NCBI GenBank assembly: GCA_964557975.1
Contig: CAZLCG010000004.1
Span: forward strand, 27,563 to 91,562
Direction of reading: 5' to 3'
DNA length: 64,000 nucleotides
From: Fimenecus sp964557975
Lineage (GTDB): Bacteria; Bacillota; Clostridia; Oscillospirales; Acutalibacteraceae
How positions within the stretch are numbered: the stretch's first letter is position 1; the number at the start of each line of letters is the position of its first letter. Shown here piece by piece: positions 34,387 to 41,680 of this stretch. The notes under the pieces are model-generated. The model did no database searches. It had not been told where the DNA came from and saw only the letters and a program-made list of their open reading frames with translations. Position numbers and translations under genes: made by a program.

Positions 34387-34414
34387 TGACTTATCACAAA
34401 ATATGTGATATTAT
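34386..34414 (+). promoter_or_regulatory. Promoter with embedded palindrome before phoH
   Basis: GTGACT (34386-34391), 17 bases and TATTAT (34409-34414) form a moderate sigma-A site. The palindrome TATCACA-AAATA-TGTGATA (34392-34410) fills the spacer and overlaps the -10, as an operator would. It would let phoH and the genes after it be read outside sporulation, when yqfC-yqfD are silent. Confidence 0.5.
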
Positions 34415-34455
34415 ATATTAAATATAAACAGATTTTTAAAAGGTGGAGCGTTTTC

Positions 34456-35418
34456 GTGTTTGAACAGATAATCAGCGTTGACAGAATGGAGAATGCTGTT
34501 AGTCTTTTCGGAAGCTTTGACGAGAATATCAGGCAGGTTGAAAGCGAATTCGGAGTTAATGTTATCAGCCGAGGCTCCGAGCTTAAAATAACGGGCGAGG
34601 CGGAACAGGTTGACAAAGCGTCGAGAGCCGTTAAGGGGCTTCTTATGCTTATAAATAAAGGAGAGGCTCTTTCTTCGCAGAATGTTAGGTATGTGCTTTC
34701 GCTCGTAAACGACGGCGCTGAGGAAAAAATAGCCGAAATGACGGGCGGCTGCGTTTGCATTACGGCAAAGGGCAAGCCCGTTAAGCCGAAAACTCTCGGG
34801 CAGAAAAAATATATCGAGTCAATACGCAAAAATACCGTTGTGCTGGGTGCGGGACCTGCGGGAACGGGCAAAACCTACCTTGCGGTAGCTATGGCGGTAA
34901 CGGCGTTCAGAGCCAAAGAGGTTAACCGAATTATCCTTACAAGACCCGCTGTTGAGGCAGGCGAAAAGCTTGGCTTCCTGCCGGATGATCTACAGCAGAA
35001 GGTCGACCCGTATTTAAGACCGCTGTATGACGCTCTTTTTGATATGCTCGGAGCGGAGATGTTTCAAAAGTATCAGGAGAGGGGAAGCATAGAGGTTGCT
35101 CCGCTCGCATATATGAGGGGCAGAACGCTCGACGACAGCTTTATAATTCTTGACGAGGCGCAGAACACCACAAAAGAGCAGATGAAAATGTTTTTGACCC
35201 GTCTCGGCTTCAATTCAAAGATGGTCGTAACGGGAGATATTACTCAGATAGATTTGCCCGACGGAAAGAAATCGGGGCTTTTGCAGGCTATGAAAATATT
35301 AAGGAATATCCCGGACATAGCGGTAAACGAGTTTACCGAAAAGGACGTCGTAAGACACAGGCTTGTTCAGGATATAATCAAGGCATACGAAAAAAGCGAG
35401 GAGTGTAAAAGAAAATGA
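34456..35418 (+). CDS. phoH: PhoH family ATPase (PhoH/YbeZ-like)
   Basis: A 320-residue protein. The N-terminal ~110 residues form a KH-like nucleic-acid-binding region; the ATPase core has Walker A GPAGTGKTY and Walker B FIILDEAQN, with ITGDITQIDLP-like sensor (VVTGDITQIDLP). It probably works with YbeY in rRNA processing and ribosome quality control, as suggested by conserved adjacency. The GTG at 34456 is chosen because AGGTGGAG lies 7 bases before it; the ATG at 34405 is inside the promoter. It overlaps ybeY by 4 bp. Confidence 0.93.
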   Translation: MFEQIISVDRMENAVSLFGSFDENIRQVESEFGVNVISRGSELKITGEAEQVDKASRAVKGLLMLINKGEALSSQNVRYVLSLVNDGAEEKIAEMTGGCVCITAKGKPVKPKTLGQKKYIESIRKNTVVLGAGPAGTGKTYLAVAMAVTAFRAKEVNRIILTRPAVEAGEKLGFLPDDLQQKVDPYLRPLYDALFDMLGAEMFQKYQERGSIEVAPLAYMRGRTLDDSFIILDEAQNTTKEQMKMFLTRLGFNSKMVVTGDITQIDLPDGKKSGLLQAMKILRNIPDIAVNEFTEKDVVRHRLVQDIIKAYEKSEECKRK

Positions 35419-35921
35419 CAGATAAGATTAAGGTTATTATTTCAAACAATCAGAAGAATGTTAAAATTCCTACGGGCGTAAGGATGCTTGTAAGACGTTG
35501 CTGTAACGCTGTGCTTTTACAGGAAAAGTTTGAGGGCGCGGCTGAAATCAGCGTTTCATTCGTAAACGATGAAATGATAAGGCAGCTTAACAAAGAACAC
35601 AGAGGCATTGATAAGTCAACGGATGTTTTGTCCTTCCCCTTGGGCGAAAACGGCGAATATGACATTAACCGCGACACGGGCGCAAAAATGCTCGGGGATA
35701 TAGTTATTTCCATTGAACATGCTGTTGCTCAGTCAGAGGAATACGGACATTCGCTTCAGAGGGAGATTGCGTTTTTAACCGTTCATTCACTCCTGCATCT
35801 TTTGGGCTACGATCACGAAAACGGCGGGCTTGAGGCTGTACATATGCGTGAAAAAGAGGAAAGCGTGCTTACTCAGCTGGGGCTTAAAAGAAACGGCAGC
35901 TATTATATTGACGAAGAATAA
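35415..35921 (+). CDS. ybeY: rRNA maturation RNase YbeY
   Basis: A 168-residue zinc-dependent endoribonuclease for 16S rRNA 3' end maturation and ribosome quality control. The metal site HSLLHLLGYDHE (His-x3-His-x5-His) is complete near residues 127-138, and the family's STDVLSFPLGE is at about 68-78. It overlaps phoH by 4 bp. In Bacillus the HD-domain gene yqfF sits between phoH and ybeY; here it is absent. Confidence 0.96.
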   Translation: MTDKIKVIISNNQKNVKIPTGVRMLVRRCCNAVLLQEKFEGAAEISVSFVNDEMIRQLNKEHRGIDKSTDVLSFPLGENGEYDINRDTGAKMLGDIVISIEHAVAQSEEYGHSLQREIAFLTVHSLLHLLGYDHENGGLEAVHMREKEESVLTQLGLKRNGSYYIDEE

Positions 35922-35930
35922 GGCGGTTCT

Positions 35931-36425
35931 ATGAAAAACCTTTTTAAAAGCTTCGGTTATGCTTTTCGTGGGATTTATTACACTTTAAAATACGAACGCA
36001 ATATGAGAATACATTTTGTCTGTATGGTCTATATGTATTCTTTTTTGCTGATATACGATTTCTTTGAGGTAACCCGAACGCAGTTCGCGGTGATTTTTGC
36101 GGCGAACGCTTTGGTTACGGCGCTTGAGCTTGTGAACACCGCAATAGAAAGAACGGTTGATTTGGCGGGAGAAAAAAGAACCGAGAACGGCAAAATCGCA
36201 AAGGACGCGGCGGCGGGCGCGGTGCTTATCGCGGCAATTTTTGCGGTGCTTATCGGAATAGCGATACTTTTTCAGCCCGAGGCGTTCGGAAGGCTTTTTG
36301 CCTATTACGCCGAAAAGCCCTATATGTTTTTAATATTTGTTCTGTCCATCGCGCTTGCAACCGTATTCATTTTTAAAGGCTTCGGCAAAAACTCCAAGCA
36401 GGACAACAGCGGTAATATTAAATAA
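35931..36425 (+). CDS. dgkA: Diacylglycerol/undecaprenol kinase (DgkA)
   Basis: A 164-residue membrane enzyme that phosphorylates undecaprenol (Gram-positive form) or diacylglycerol. Three hydrophobic segments and the family signature EKRTENGKIAKDAAAGAVL (about 82-100) with ELVNTAIERTVDLA just before it, holding the catalytic Glu residues. A fourth hydrophobic segment near 128-147 makes it slightly longer than Bacillus DgkA. It may recycle the lipid carrier used by the polysaccharide and peptidoglycan pathways. Confidence 0.92.
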   Translation: MKNLFKSFGYAFRGIYYTLKYERNMRIHFVCMVYMYSFLLIYDFFEVTRTQFAVIFAANALVTALELVNTAIERTVDLAGEKRTENGKIAKDAAAGAVLIAAIFAVLIGIAILFQPEAFGRLFAYYAEKPYMFLIFVLSIALATVFIFKGFGKNSKQDNSGNIK

Positions 36426-36436
36426 AGGAACAAAAA

Positions 36437-37336
36437 ATGAAAAATTCAAAAACAGCGTTTATAGCCATTGTCGGCAAGGCGAATGTCGGCAAATCCTCAA
36501 TATTAAACAGGCTTATAGGCAATAAAATCGCGATAGTTTCTTCTAAGCCGCAGACCACGCGCACCCGTATTATGGGCGTGCTTACAACCGACGATAACAT
36601 TCAGCTTGTTTTTACCGACACGCCCGGTTTTCACAGACCGAAAAACAAATTGGGCGAAAAAATGGTTCAGGCGGTTTCAGACAGCATTTCGGGGGTCGAT
36701 TCGTGCCTGTTTGTTGTTGACGCCGCCGAAAAAGGACTTAATTCCGCTGAAAAAGAACTGATTAAAAAATTCCGTGAAGAAAAATCGGCGGTCGTGCTTG
36801 CAATAAACAAGATCGATACCGTCCGAAATAAAGAGGATATTATGCTTCGCATTGCCGAGCTTTCCGCGGAGTACGATTTTAAGGCGGTCGTTCCCGTGTC
36901 CGCCGCAGACGGCGACGGTATGGATGCTCTTTTGGAGGAATTAAAGCTTTTATCATTTGACAGCGTTCACTTTTTTCCTGACGATACGCTGACCGATCAG
37001 CCCGAAAGGGTGCTTGCCGCCGAAATCATAAGGGAAAAAATGTTAAGGCTTTTGGATAAGGAAATTCCTCACGGAACGGCGGTTGCGATTGAAAAAATGC
37101 ATGAGCGCGACATCGGCGGAATTATGGACATTGAAGCGACGATTTACTGCGAAAAAGAAAGCCATAAGGGGATAATTATCGGCAAGGGCGGCAGTATGCT
37201 CAAAAAAATATCGACCTATGCCCGTCAGGATATTGAAAGCTTTTTCGATATTAAGGTTAATCTCAGGTGTTGGGTAAAGGTTAAGGAAGACTGGCGTAAC
37301 CGTGAGGGTATTATACACAATTTTGGATTAGATTGA
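36437..37336 (+). CDS. era: GTPase Era
   Basis: A 299-residue GTPase that binds 16S rRNA and assists 30S assembly. G1 GKANVGKSS (about 13-21), G3 DTPGFH, G4 NKIDT, and G5 PVSAADGDG are all present; the C-terminal KH domain has IEATIYCEKESHKGIIIGKGG with the GKGG loop. The length is normal. It follows dgkA by 11 bp as in other Firmicutes; a cdd gene found between them in Bacillus is missing. Confidence 0.97.
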   Translation: MKNSKTAFIAIVGKANVGKSSILNRLIGNKIAIVSSKPQTTRTRIMGVLTTDDNIQLVFTDTPGFHRPKNKLGEKMVQAVSDSISGVDSCLFVVDAAEKGLNSAEKELIKKFREEKSAVVLAINKIDTVRNKEDIMLRIAELSAEYDFKAVVPVSAADGDGMDALLEELKLLSFDSVHFFPDDTLTDQPERVLAAEIIREKMLRLLDKEIPHGTAVAIEKMHERDIGGIMDIEATIYCEKESHKGIIIGKGGSMLKKISTYARQDIESFFDIKVNLRCWVKVKEDWRNREGIIHNFGLD

Positions 37337-37348
37337 CACTTATAAAAG

Positions 37349-37391
37349 CCGTCTTTAAAGGTTAACTTAATTACAGAACCTTTGAAGGCGG
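37349..37391 (+). other. Long hairpin between era and the yqzL-like gene, covering its ribosome site
   Basis: CCGTCTTTAAAGGTT (37349-37363) and AACCTTTGAAGGCGG (37377-37391) pair over all 15 positions, with two G-U wobbles that keep the RNA stem intact, around a 13-base loop. The 3' arm holds AAGGCGG, the only ribosome site for the ATG at 37400. Only four T bases follow, so termination is doubtful; sequestration of the ribosome site is the simpler reading. Confidence 0.65.
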
Positions 37392-37399
37392 TGTTTTAT

Positions 37400-37621
37400 A
37401 TGAATGAACTGGAATGCTGGAACAATTTTGTAAAAAGCGGAAAAATTTCCGACTATATAAGCTATTGCAATTTAAAGAATATAAACGAGAAGGAAACGGG
37501 AAATGCGTCTGAATACGAGGGGACTGATACTCAAGGAACAGAATATAGGCGAGCAGGACAAGCTCGTAACGGTTATGACCTCCGATATGGGCGTAATAAA
37601 GGCGTTCGTAAGGGGCGCTAA
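37400..37621 (+). CDS. YqzL-like small protein overlapping recO
   Basis: A 73-residue frame whose first ~30 residues (MNELECWNNFVKSGKISDYI, then SYCNLKN) resemble YqzL, the tiny protein between era and recO in Bacillus (W-x2-F-x2-S/T-G-x-I-x2-Y pattern). The remaining ~40 residues overlap recO by 119 bp in another frame and look like an out-of-frame reading of recO, rich in Gly, Arg and Tyr. Perhaps the ancestral stop was lost. Function unknown. The ribosome site is inside a 15-bp hairpin. Confidence 0.55.
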   Translation: MNELECWNNFVKSGKISDYISYCNLKNINEKETGNASEYEGTDTQGTEYRRAGQARNGYDLRYGRNKGVRKGR

Positions 37622-38246
37622 AAGCATAAAAAGCAAAAAGCAATCGGCAACGGGGCTTTTGTGCTACTCCAAGCTTTCGCTTTACAACGGCAGGGACAGC
37701 TACATAATTGACGAGGCAGAGTGTATTGAGGTTTTCTTCGGGCTTAGAAGCGATATTGAAAAGCTGTCGCTCGGGCAGTATTTCGCTGAGCTTGCAGCTG
37801 AGCTTACCCCCGATGGGGAGGACGCAAACGAATATTTAAGAATTGTTTTAAATTCTCTTTATATGCTCTCAAACAATAAAAGACCTCAGCTTCAGCTGAA
37901 GGCGATAACGGAACTCAGGCTTATGTCTATGTCGGGTTATATGCCCAATCTTGTCGCTTGCGAAAAATGCGGCGAATTTGAAACGCCCACTATGTATTTT
38001 GATATGTCGGCAGGGCTGTTATACTGTGAAAACTGCGCTCCTGCAAACGCTCCGTTTGCTTTGAAGCTTTCCATAGTCAGCGCAATGAGGCATATAGTTT
38101 TCTCCGATATCGAAAGGCTTTATAATTTTAAAATGACTGAGGAGGGTCTGTCCGAGCTGTCATATATAACCGAAGCATATCTCAAATCAAAAACAGACAA
38201 AAAATTTAAAACGCTTGATTTTTACAATTCTATGAGGAACATATAA
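37503..38246 (+). CDS. recO: DNA repair protein RecO
   Basis: A 247-residue recombination mediator that loads RecA with RecR. The N-terminal OB-fold starts TRGLILKEQNIGEQDKLVTV and includes FVRGAKSIKSKK. A zinc site is present: CEKCGEFET near residue 153 and YCENCAP near 178. AAGGAAACGGG gives the ribosome site. The yqzL-like frame overlaps its first 119 bp. It shares a base with mutS2. Confidence 0.95.
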   Translation: MRLNTRGLILKEQNIGEQDKLVTVMTSDMGVIKAFVRGAKSIKSKKQSATGLLCYSKLSLYNGRDSYIIDEAECIEVFFGLRSDIEKLSLGQYFAELAAELTPDGEDANEYLRIVLNSLYMLSNNKRPQLQLKAITELRLMSMSGYMPNLVACEKCGEFETPTMYFDMSAGLLYCENCAPANAPFALKLSIVSAMRHIVFSDIERLYNFKMTEEGLSELSYITEAYLKSKTDKKFKTLDFYNSMRNI

Positions 38247-40630
38247 TGAATAAAGACTGTATATCACTCGAATTACCTAAAATTTTAAATATGCTTGCAG
38301 ACCTTACAGCCTGTTCCGACGCATATGAAAAGGCTCTTTCAACAGAGCCGTCAAATGATTTCTTTGAGGTTTCGCAGCTACTTTCAAAAACCGAAGCGGC
38401 ATATATATTGATTGCAAAATTCGGCGCGCCGTCCTTCGGCGGACTTATGAACACAGACAACGCGGTGCGCCGCGCGGAGTCCGGCGGTGTGCTGTCAATG
38501 CGTGAATTGCTTGATATTTCGCAGGTTTTAAGGGTAATAAGAGCAATATCCTCTTGGCGTGAAAAATCGGCGGGGTGCGAGAGTGCTCTTGACGATTACT
38601 TTAACTCGCTTTACACGAACAAATATCTTGAGGATATGATAAACAACGCGATTATTTCGGACGGCGAGATGTCCGATAACGCTTCGTCCGAGCTTAAAGA
38701 CATAAGAAGAAAAATACGCGTTCGGGAAGCAAGAATAAGAGAACAGCTTGACAGAATGATTCACTCGCAGGGCTGTAAAAACATATTGCAGGAAGCTATT
38801 GTAACTCAGAGAAACGGGCGTTTTGTAGTTCCCGTGAAATCCGAGCATCGCGGCGAGGTAGCGGGTATGGTGCATGATACCTCGTCAAGCGGAGCAACGG
38901 TGTTTATCGAGCCTGCGGCGGTTGTTGAAGCAAATAACGAAATCAAGGTGCTTAAAGCCCGCGAGCGGGATGAAATTGAACGGATTTTAACCGAGCTTTC
39001 CGCCGAAGCAGGCAGCTTTGCCGATACGATTATCAAAAGCTGTCAAAGCGCCGTCGAGCTGAATTTGATTTTTTCAAAGGCGCAGCTTGCCTATAAGATG
39101 AAAGCGTCAAAGCCCATTATGAATGACGAGGGCGTTATTGAATTAAAAAAGGCGCGTCATCCCCTTTTGCCTTCCGCTTCGGCAGTACCCATTGACATAA
39201 GGCTCGGCGAGGATTATGATTCGCTTGTAATTACGGGACCTAACACGGGCGGTAAAACGGTTTCGATTAAAACCGTAGGTCTTTTGACGCTTATGGCTGA
39301 GTGCGGGCTTTTTATTCCCGCGTCAGAAACGAGCAGGCTTTCGGTATTCGGGAAAGTTCTCTCCGATATTGGGGATGAGCAGAGTATTGAACAGTCCCTT
39401 TCAACGTTTTCGGCGCATATAACAACGATCGTGGGTATTACCGAAAGGGCTGACGACAAAACTCTTGTGCTTATAGATGAGCTGGGCGCGGGCACCGACC
39501 CTGTTGAGGGCGCGGCTCTTGCTGTGTCAATTCTTGAATATTTAAGGCAAAAGGGCGCAAAAATCGCCGCGACCACCCACTATTCGGAATTAAAGGAATA
39601 TGCTTTAAGAACCGAAAGGGTTGAAAACGCTTCGTGCGAATTTGACGTTGAAACGCTAAGTCCGACCTATAAGCTGCTTGTCGGAGTTCCGGGAAGGTCA
39701 AACGCCTTTGCTGTTTCCGCAAGGCTTAATTTAAACAGCGAAATAATAGAAAATGCAAAGAATTTCATATCCGCCGAAAATACAAGGTTTGAGGACGTTG
39801 TCGATACGCTTGAAAAAACAAGGCTTCGGATGGAGGAGGAACGCGAAAAGACCGCTGAAATACAGGCGGAGGCTGATGCTTTAAAGAAAAAGGCGCAGCT
39901 GAAGCTTGACGAGGCGGCAATAAAAAGCGAAAAAGAGCTTGAAAGGGCTCGAAATGAGGCAACCCGTATTGTTGAAAATGCCAAAAGGGCGGCAAATTCG
40001 TTGATGCTCGAAATCGATATGCTTAAAAAGGAACAGGCGAAGGAAAATAACGCCGCCGAAACGGCGAGGAAAGCGCGCGCTGTAATGAAACGCCGGCTTG
40101 ATAATATCGATTCCCTGACAAGCGAGGGCATAGGAGAGCTTGAGGACGAGAATTACGTTTTGCCGAGGGAGCTTCGTTTGGGCGACAGAGTGCTTATCTG
40201 TTCGCTCGGCACTGAGGGTACGGTGATTTCGCTCCCCGACAGCAAGGGCAATGCGGAGGTTCAGGCGGGTATTATGAAAACCAAGGTTCCGCTAAGCGGT
40301 CTGCGCCTTTTGGGTGAGAAGAAGCAGAGCTCTCGGAAAACTGCGAGCGGAAATGTCAGAAGTAATGACAGCCTTGCGGTGAAAAGCGCAAAGACAAGCG
40401 TCGATTTAAGAGGGATGGACAGCGAAACCGCCGTAGCGGAGCTTGATATGTTTATTGACAGCGCGGTGCGTTCGGGGCTTAACGAGCTTACGGTAATACA
40501 CGGCAAGGGAACGGGTACGCTTCGCAGGGCGGTTCAGGCTCATCTTAAGGGTCATCCCAATATACGCTCTTACAGGCTCGGCGTGTTCGGCGAGGGTGAG
40601 GACGGCGTAACAATAGTCGAGCTTAAATAA
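38246..40630 (+). CDS. mutS2: MutS2 family ATPase/endonuclease
   Basis: A 794-residue protein that in Bacillus acts in rescue of collided ribosomes and elsewhere limits recombination. It lacks the mismatch-binding N-domain of MutS. Seen: the clamp/lever region with IEPAAVVEANNEIKVLKARE, Walker A GPNTGGKTVS (about 330-339), the Walker B/signature region VLIDELGAGTDPVEGAALA, a long Lys/Glu coiled coil (about 515-620), and a C-terminal Smr domain (VDLRGMDSETAVAELD, LTVIHGKGTGTLR), the nuclease part. Length is normal. The Smr Asp-Leu-Arg-Gly and His-Gly-x-Gly motifs are intact. Confidence 0.95.
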   Translation: MNKDCISLELPKILNMLADLTACSDAYEKALSTEPSNDFFEVSQLLSKTEAAYILIAKFGAPSFGGLMNTDNAVRRAESGGVLSMRELLDISQVLRVIRAISSWREKSAGCESALDDYFNSLYTNKYLEDMINNAIISDGEMSDNASSELKDIRRKIRVREARIREQLDRMIHSQGCKNILQEAIVTQRNGRFVVPVKSEHRGEVAGMVHDTSSSGATVFIEPAAVVEANNEIKVLKARERDEIERILTELSAEAGSFADTIIKSCQSAVELNLIFSKAQLAYKMKASKPIMNDEGVIELKKARHPLLPSASAVPIDIRLGEDYDSLVITGPNTGGKTVSIKTVGLLTLMAECGLFIPASETSRLSVFGKVLSDIGDEQSIEQSLSTFSAHITTIVGITERADDKTLVLIDELGAGTDPVEGAALAVSILEYLRQKGAKIAATTHYSELKEYALRTERVENASCEFDVETLSPTYKLLVGVPGRSNAFAVSARLNLNSEIIENAKNFISAENTRFEDVVDTLEKTRLRMEEEREKTAEIQAEADALKKKAQLKLDEAAIKSEKELERARNEATRIVENAKRAANSLMLEIDMLKKEQAKENNAAETARKARAVMKRRLDNIDSLTSEGIGELEDENYVLPRELRLGDRVLICSLGTEGTVISLPDSKGNAEVQAGIMKTKVPLSGLRLLGEKKQSSRKTASGNVRSNDSLAVKSAKTSVDLRGMDSETAVAELDMFIDSAVRSGLNELTVIHGKGTGTLRRAVQAHLKGHPNIRSYRLGVFGEGEDGVTIVELK

Positions 40631-40644
40631 CCTAAGCGGCGGGC

Positions 40645-40695
40645 TTAAACCGTTCGCAGAATCGGTTTAAACGAGCTTGCCGGAGCGTCGCTCCG
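40645..40695 (+). terminator. Two adjacent stem-loops after mutS2, possible terminator
   Basis: TTAAACCG/CGGTTTAA (40645-40652 with 40663-40670) and the near-perfect palindrome CGGAGCGTCGCTCCG (40681-40695) lie in the 142-bp gap before the lipoprotein gene, followed by ATTTAAATAAAATTTT. Neither has a classical T-run, so efficiency is uncertain. Confidence 0.4.
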
Positions 40696-40714
40696 ATTTA
40701 AATAAAATTTTAGG

Positions 40715-40743
40715 TTGCATAAGCGGCTCAATGATGATATAAT
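40715..40743 (+). promoter_or_regulatory. Extended -10 promoter of the lipoprotein gene
   Basis: TTGCAT (40715-40720), 17 bases and TATAAT (40738-40743), with a TG one base before the -10. It lies 29 bases before the chosen ATG. Confidence 0.8.
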
Positions 40744-40772
40744 TAGGTAAATTAAGTCGGAGGTTGATTTTT

Positions 40773-41177
40773 ATGAAAAAAAGAATATTTATAATATCGG
40801 CGGCGCTTGTGCTTACTGCGGTTGTACTTTCTTCATGCGGTAAGGACGACGGCTTTGATGAAAACAGCACTACCGCTCCGGTCGAATATTCGACTGAGGA
40901 AAACGGCGAGATTTATGTTACAAACGTTAACGGTGAGCATATTCCCGTTACAACCGACAAGAACGGAATGGCAGATATGTACGAGGATCTTATAACAAAA
41001 ACAGCAGAGCAGGTAAGCAAGGAAAAAGAGGAAATTGAAAACGAGCAGGAAACAGACGGTGAAACCCAGAGCGAAACTTCTTCCGTTCAGGGCGAAACCA
41101 CTTCTGCGTCTTCAGGCTCAGTAGTTGTCGGCGAGGTAAACGACGCGAGCAGAGACGCTGTTATAGATTTGACATAA
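40773..41177 (+). CDS. Small acidic lipoprotein of unknown function
   Basis: A 134-residue exported protein. The N-terminus has a Lys/Arg start, a hydrophobic stretch (IFIISAALVLTAVVL) and the lipobox LSSC at about residues 18-21, so the mature protein should be anchored to the outer face of the membrane by a lipid on Cys. The rest is acidic and low in complexity (ENEQETDGETQSETSS) with no recognised domain. ATG at 40773 has GGAGG 9 bases upstream; the TTG at 40764 overlaps that spacing. It stands alone, with its own promoter. Confidence 0.8.
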   Translation: MKKRIFIISAALVLTAVVLSSCGKDDGFDENSTTAPVEYSTEENGEIYVTNVNGEHIPVTTDKNGMADMYEDLITKTAEQVSKEKEEIENEQETDGETQSETSSVQGETTSASSGSVVVGEVNDASRDAVIDLT

Positions 41178-41192
41178 TAAGCCAAATAATTC

Positions 41193-41221
41193 TTGACAAA
41201 TCGGCAATTATTTAGTATAAT
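41193..41221 (+). promoter_or_regulatory. Consensus sigma-A promoter of the ylxM-ffh operon
   Basis: TTGACA (41193-41198), a 17-base spacer and TATAAT (41216-41221), a perfect match to both hexamers. The expected start site near 41228 falls in the first arm of the hairpin at 41226-41252. Confidence 0.92.
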
Positions 41222-41225
41222 AGCA

Positions 41226-41252
41226 CCCTGTAAAGTTAAATGCTTTACAGGG
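41226..41252 (+). other. Perfect palindrome/hairpin at the transcription start of the ylxM-ffh operon
   Basis: CCCTGTAAAG, a 7-base spacer and CTTTACAGGG form a perfect 10-bp inverted repeat directly after the -10. CGCGG and six T bases follow (41258-41263). At the RNA level it puts a stem at or near the 5' end; at the DNA level it sits where an operator would. Confidence 0.7.
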
Positions 41253-41302
41253 CGCGGTTTTTTATGAAAACGGCGTATATTTTCGGAAGGGCGGTTATCG
41301 TA

Positions 41303-41665
41303 ATGGCAAATAATGTTGAAATAACGATTTTATATGATTTTTACGGTGAAATGCTTACCGAAAAACAGCGTGATTTCTTGAATTACTATTATAACGATGA
41401 TTTATCGCTTTCGGAAATTGCCGAAAACGAGGGCATCACAAGGCAGGGCGTGCGCGACGCTATCAAGCGCGCCGAAGCGCAGCTCTACGATATGGAAAAC
41501 CGCCTTGGCTTTGCCAAAAAATTCGATGAAATCGGCGAGCGGATTAACGAGATCATTGACTGCGCCGAAAAAATCAACGCGTATAATCTTGAACACGATT
41601 TGTCAAGAGAAGTCAACGAAACGTCAGTAAGAATAAAATCATTGGCGTTGTCTGTTATTGAATAA
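41303..41665 (+). CDS. ylxM: YlxM-like helix-turn-helix protein (UPF0122)
   Basis: A 120-residue protein with a sigma-70 region-4-like HTH: MLTEKQRDFLNYYYNDDLSL then SEIAENEGITRQGVRDAIKR (about 37-56), followed by a helical tail. YlxM occurs next to ffh in most Firmicutes and is reported to stimulate the SRP GTPases; its DNA-binding role is unclear. ATG at 41303 is supported by GGAAGGGCGG upstream; in-frame ATG at 41264 directly follows the T-run and lacks a ribosome site. ffh follows 15 bp later. Confidence 0.92.
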   Translation: MANNVEITILYDFYGEMLTEKQRDFLNYYYNDDLSLSEIAENEGITRQGVRDAIKRAEAQLYDMENRLGFAKKFDEIGERINEIIDCAEKINAYNLEHDLSREVNETSVRIKSLALSVIE

Positions 41666-41680
41666 AGAGGTACCTTTTTT

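Noticed and set aside
39667..40131. 154-codon Ser/Phe-rich minus-strand frame opposite mutS2
   Set aside because: The Ser-Phe-Ala bias is the reverse complement of the Lys/Glu/Ala coiled coil of MutS2.
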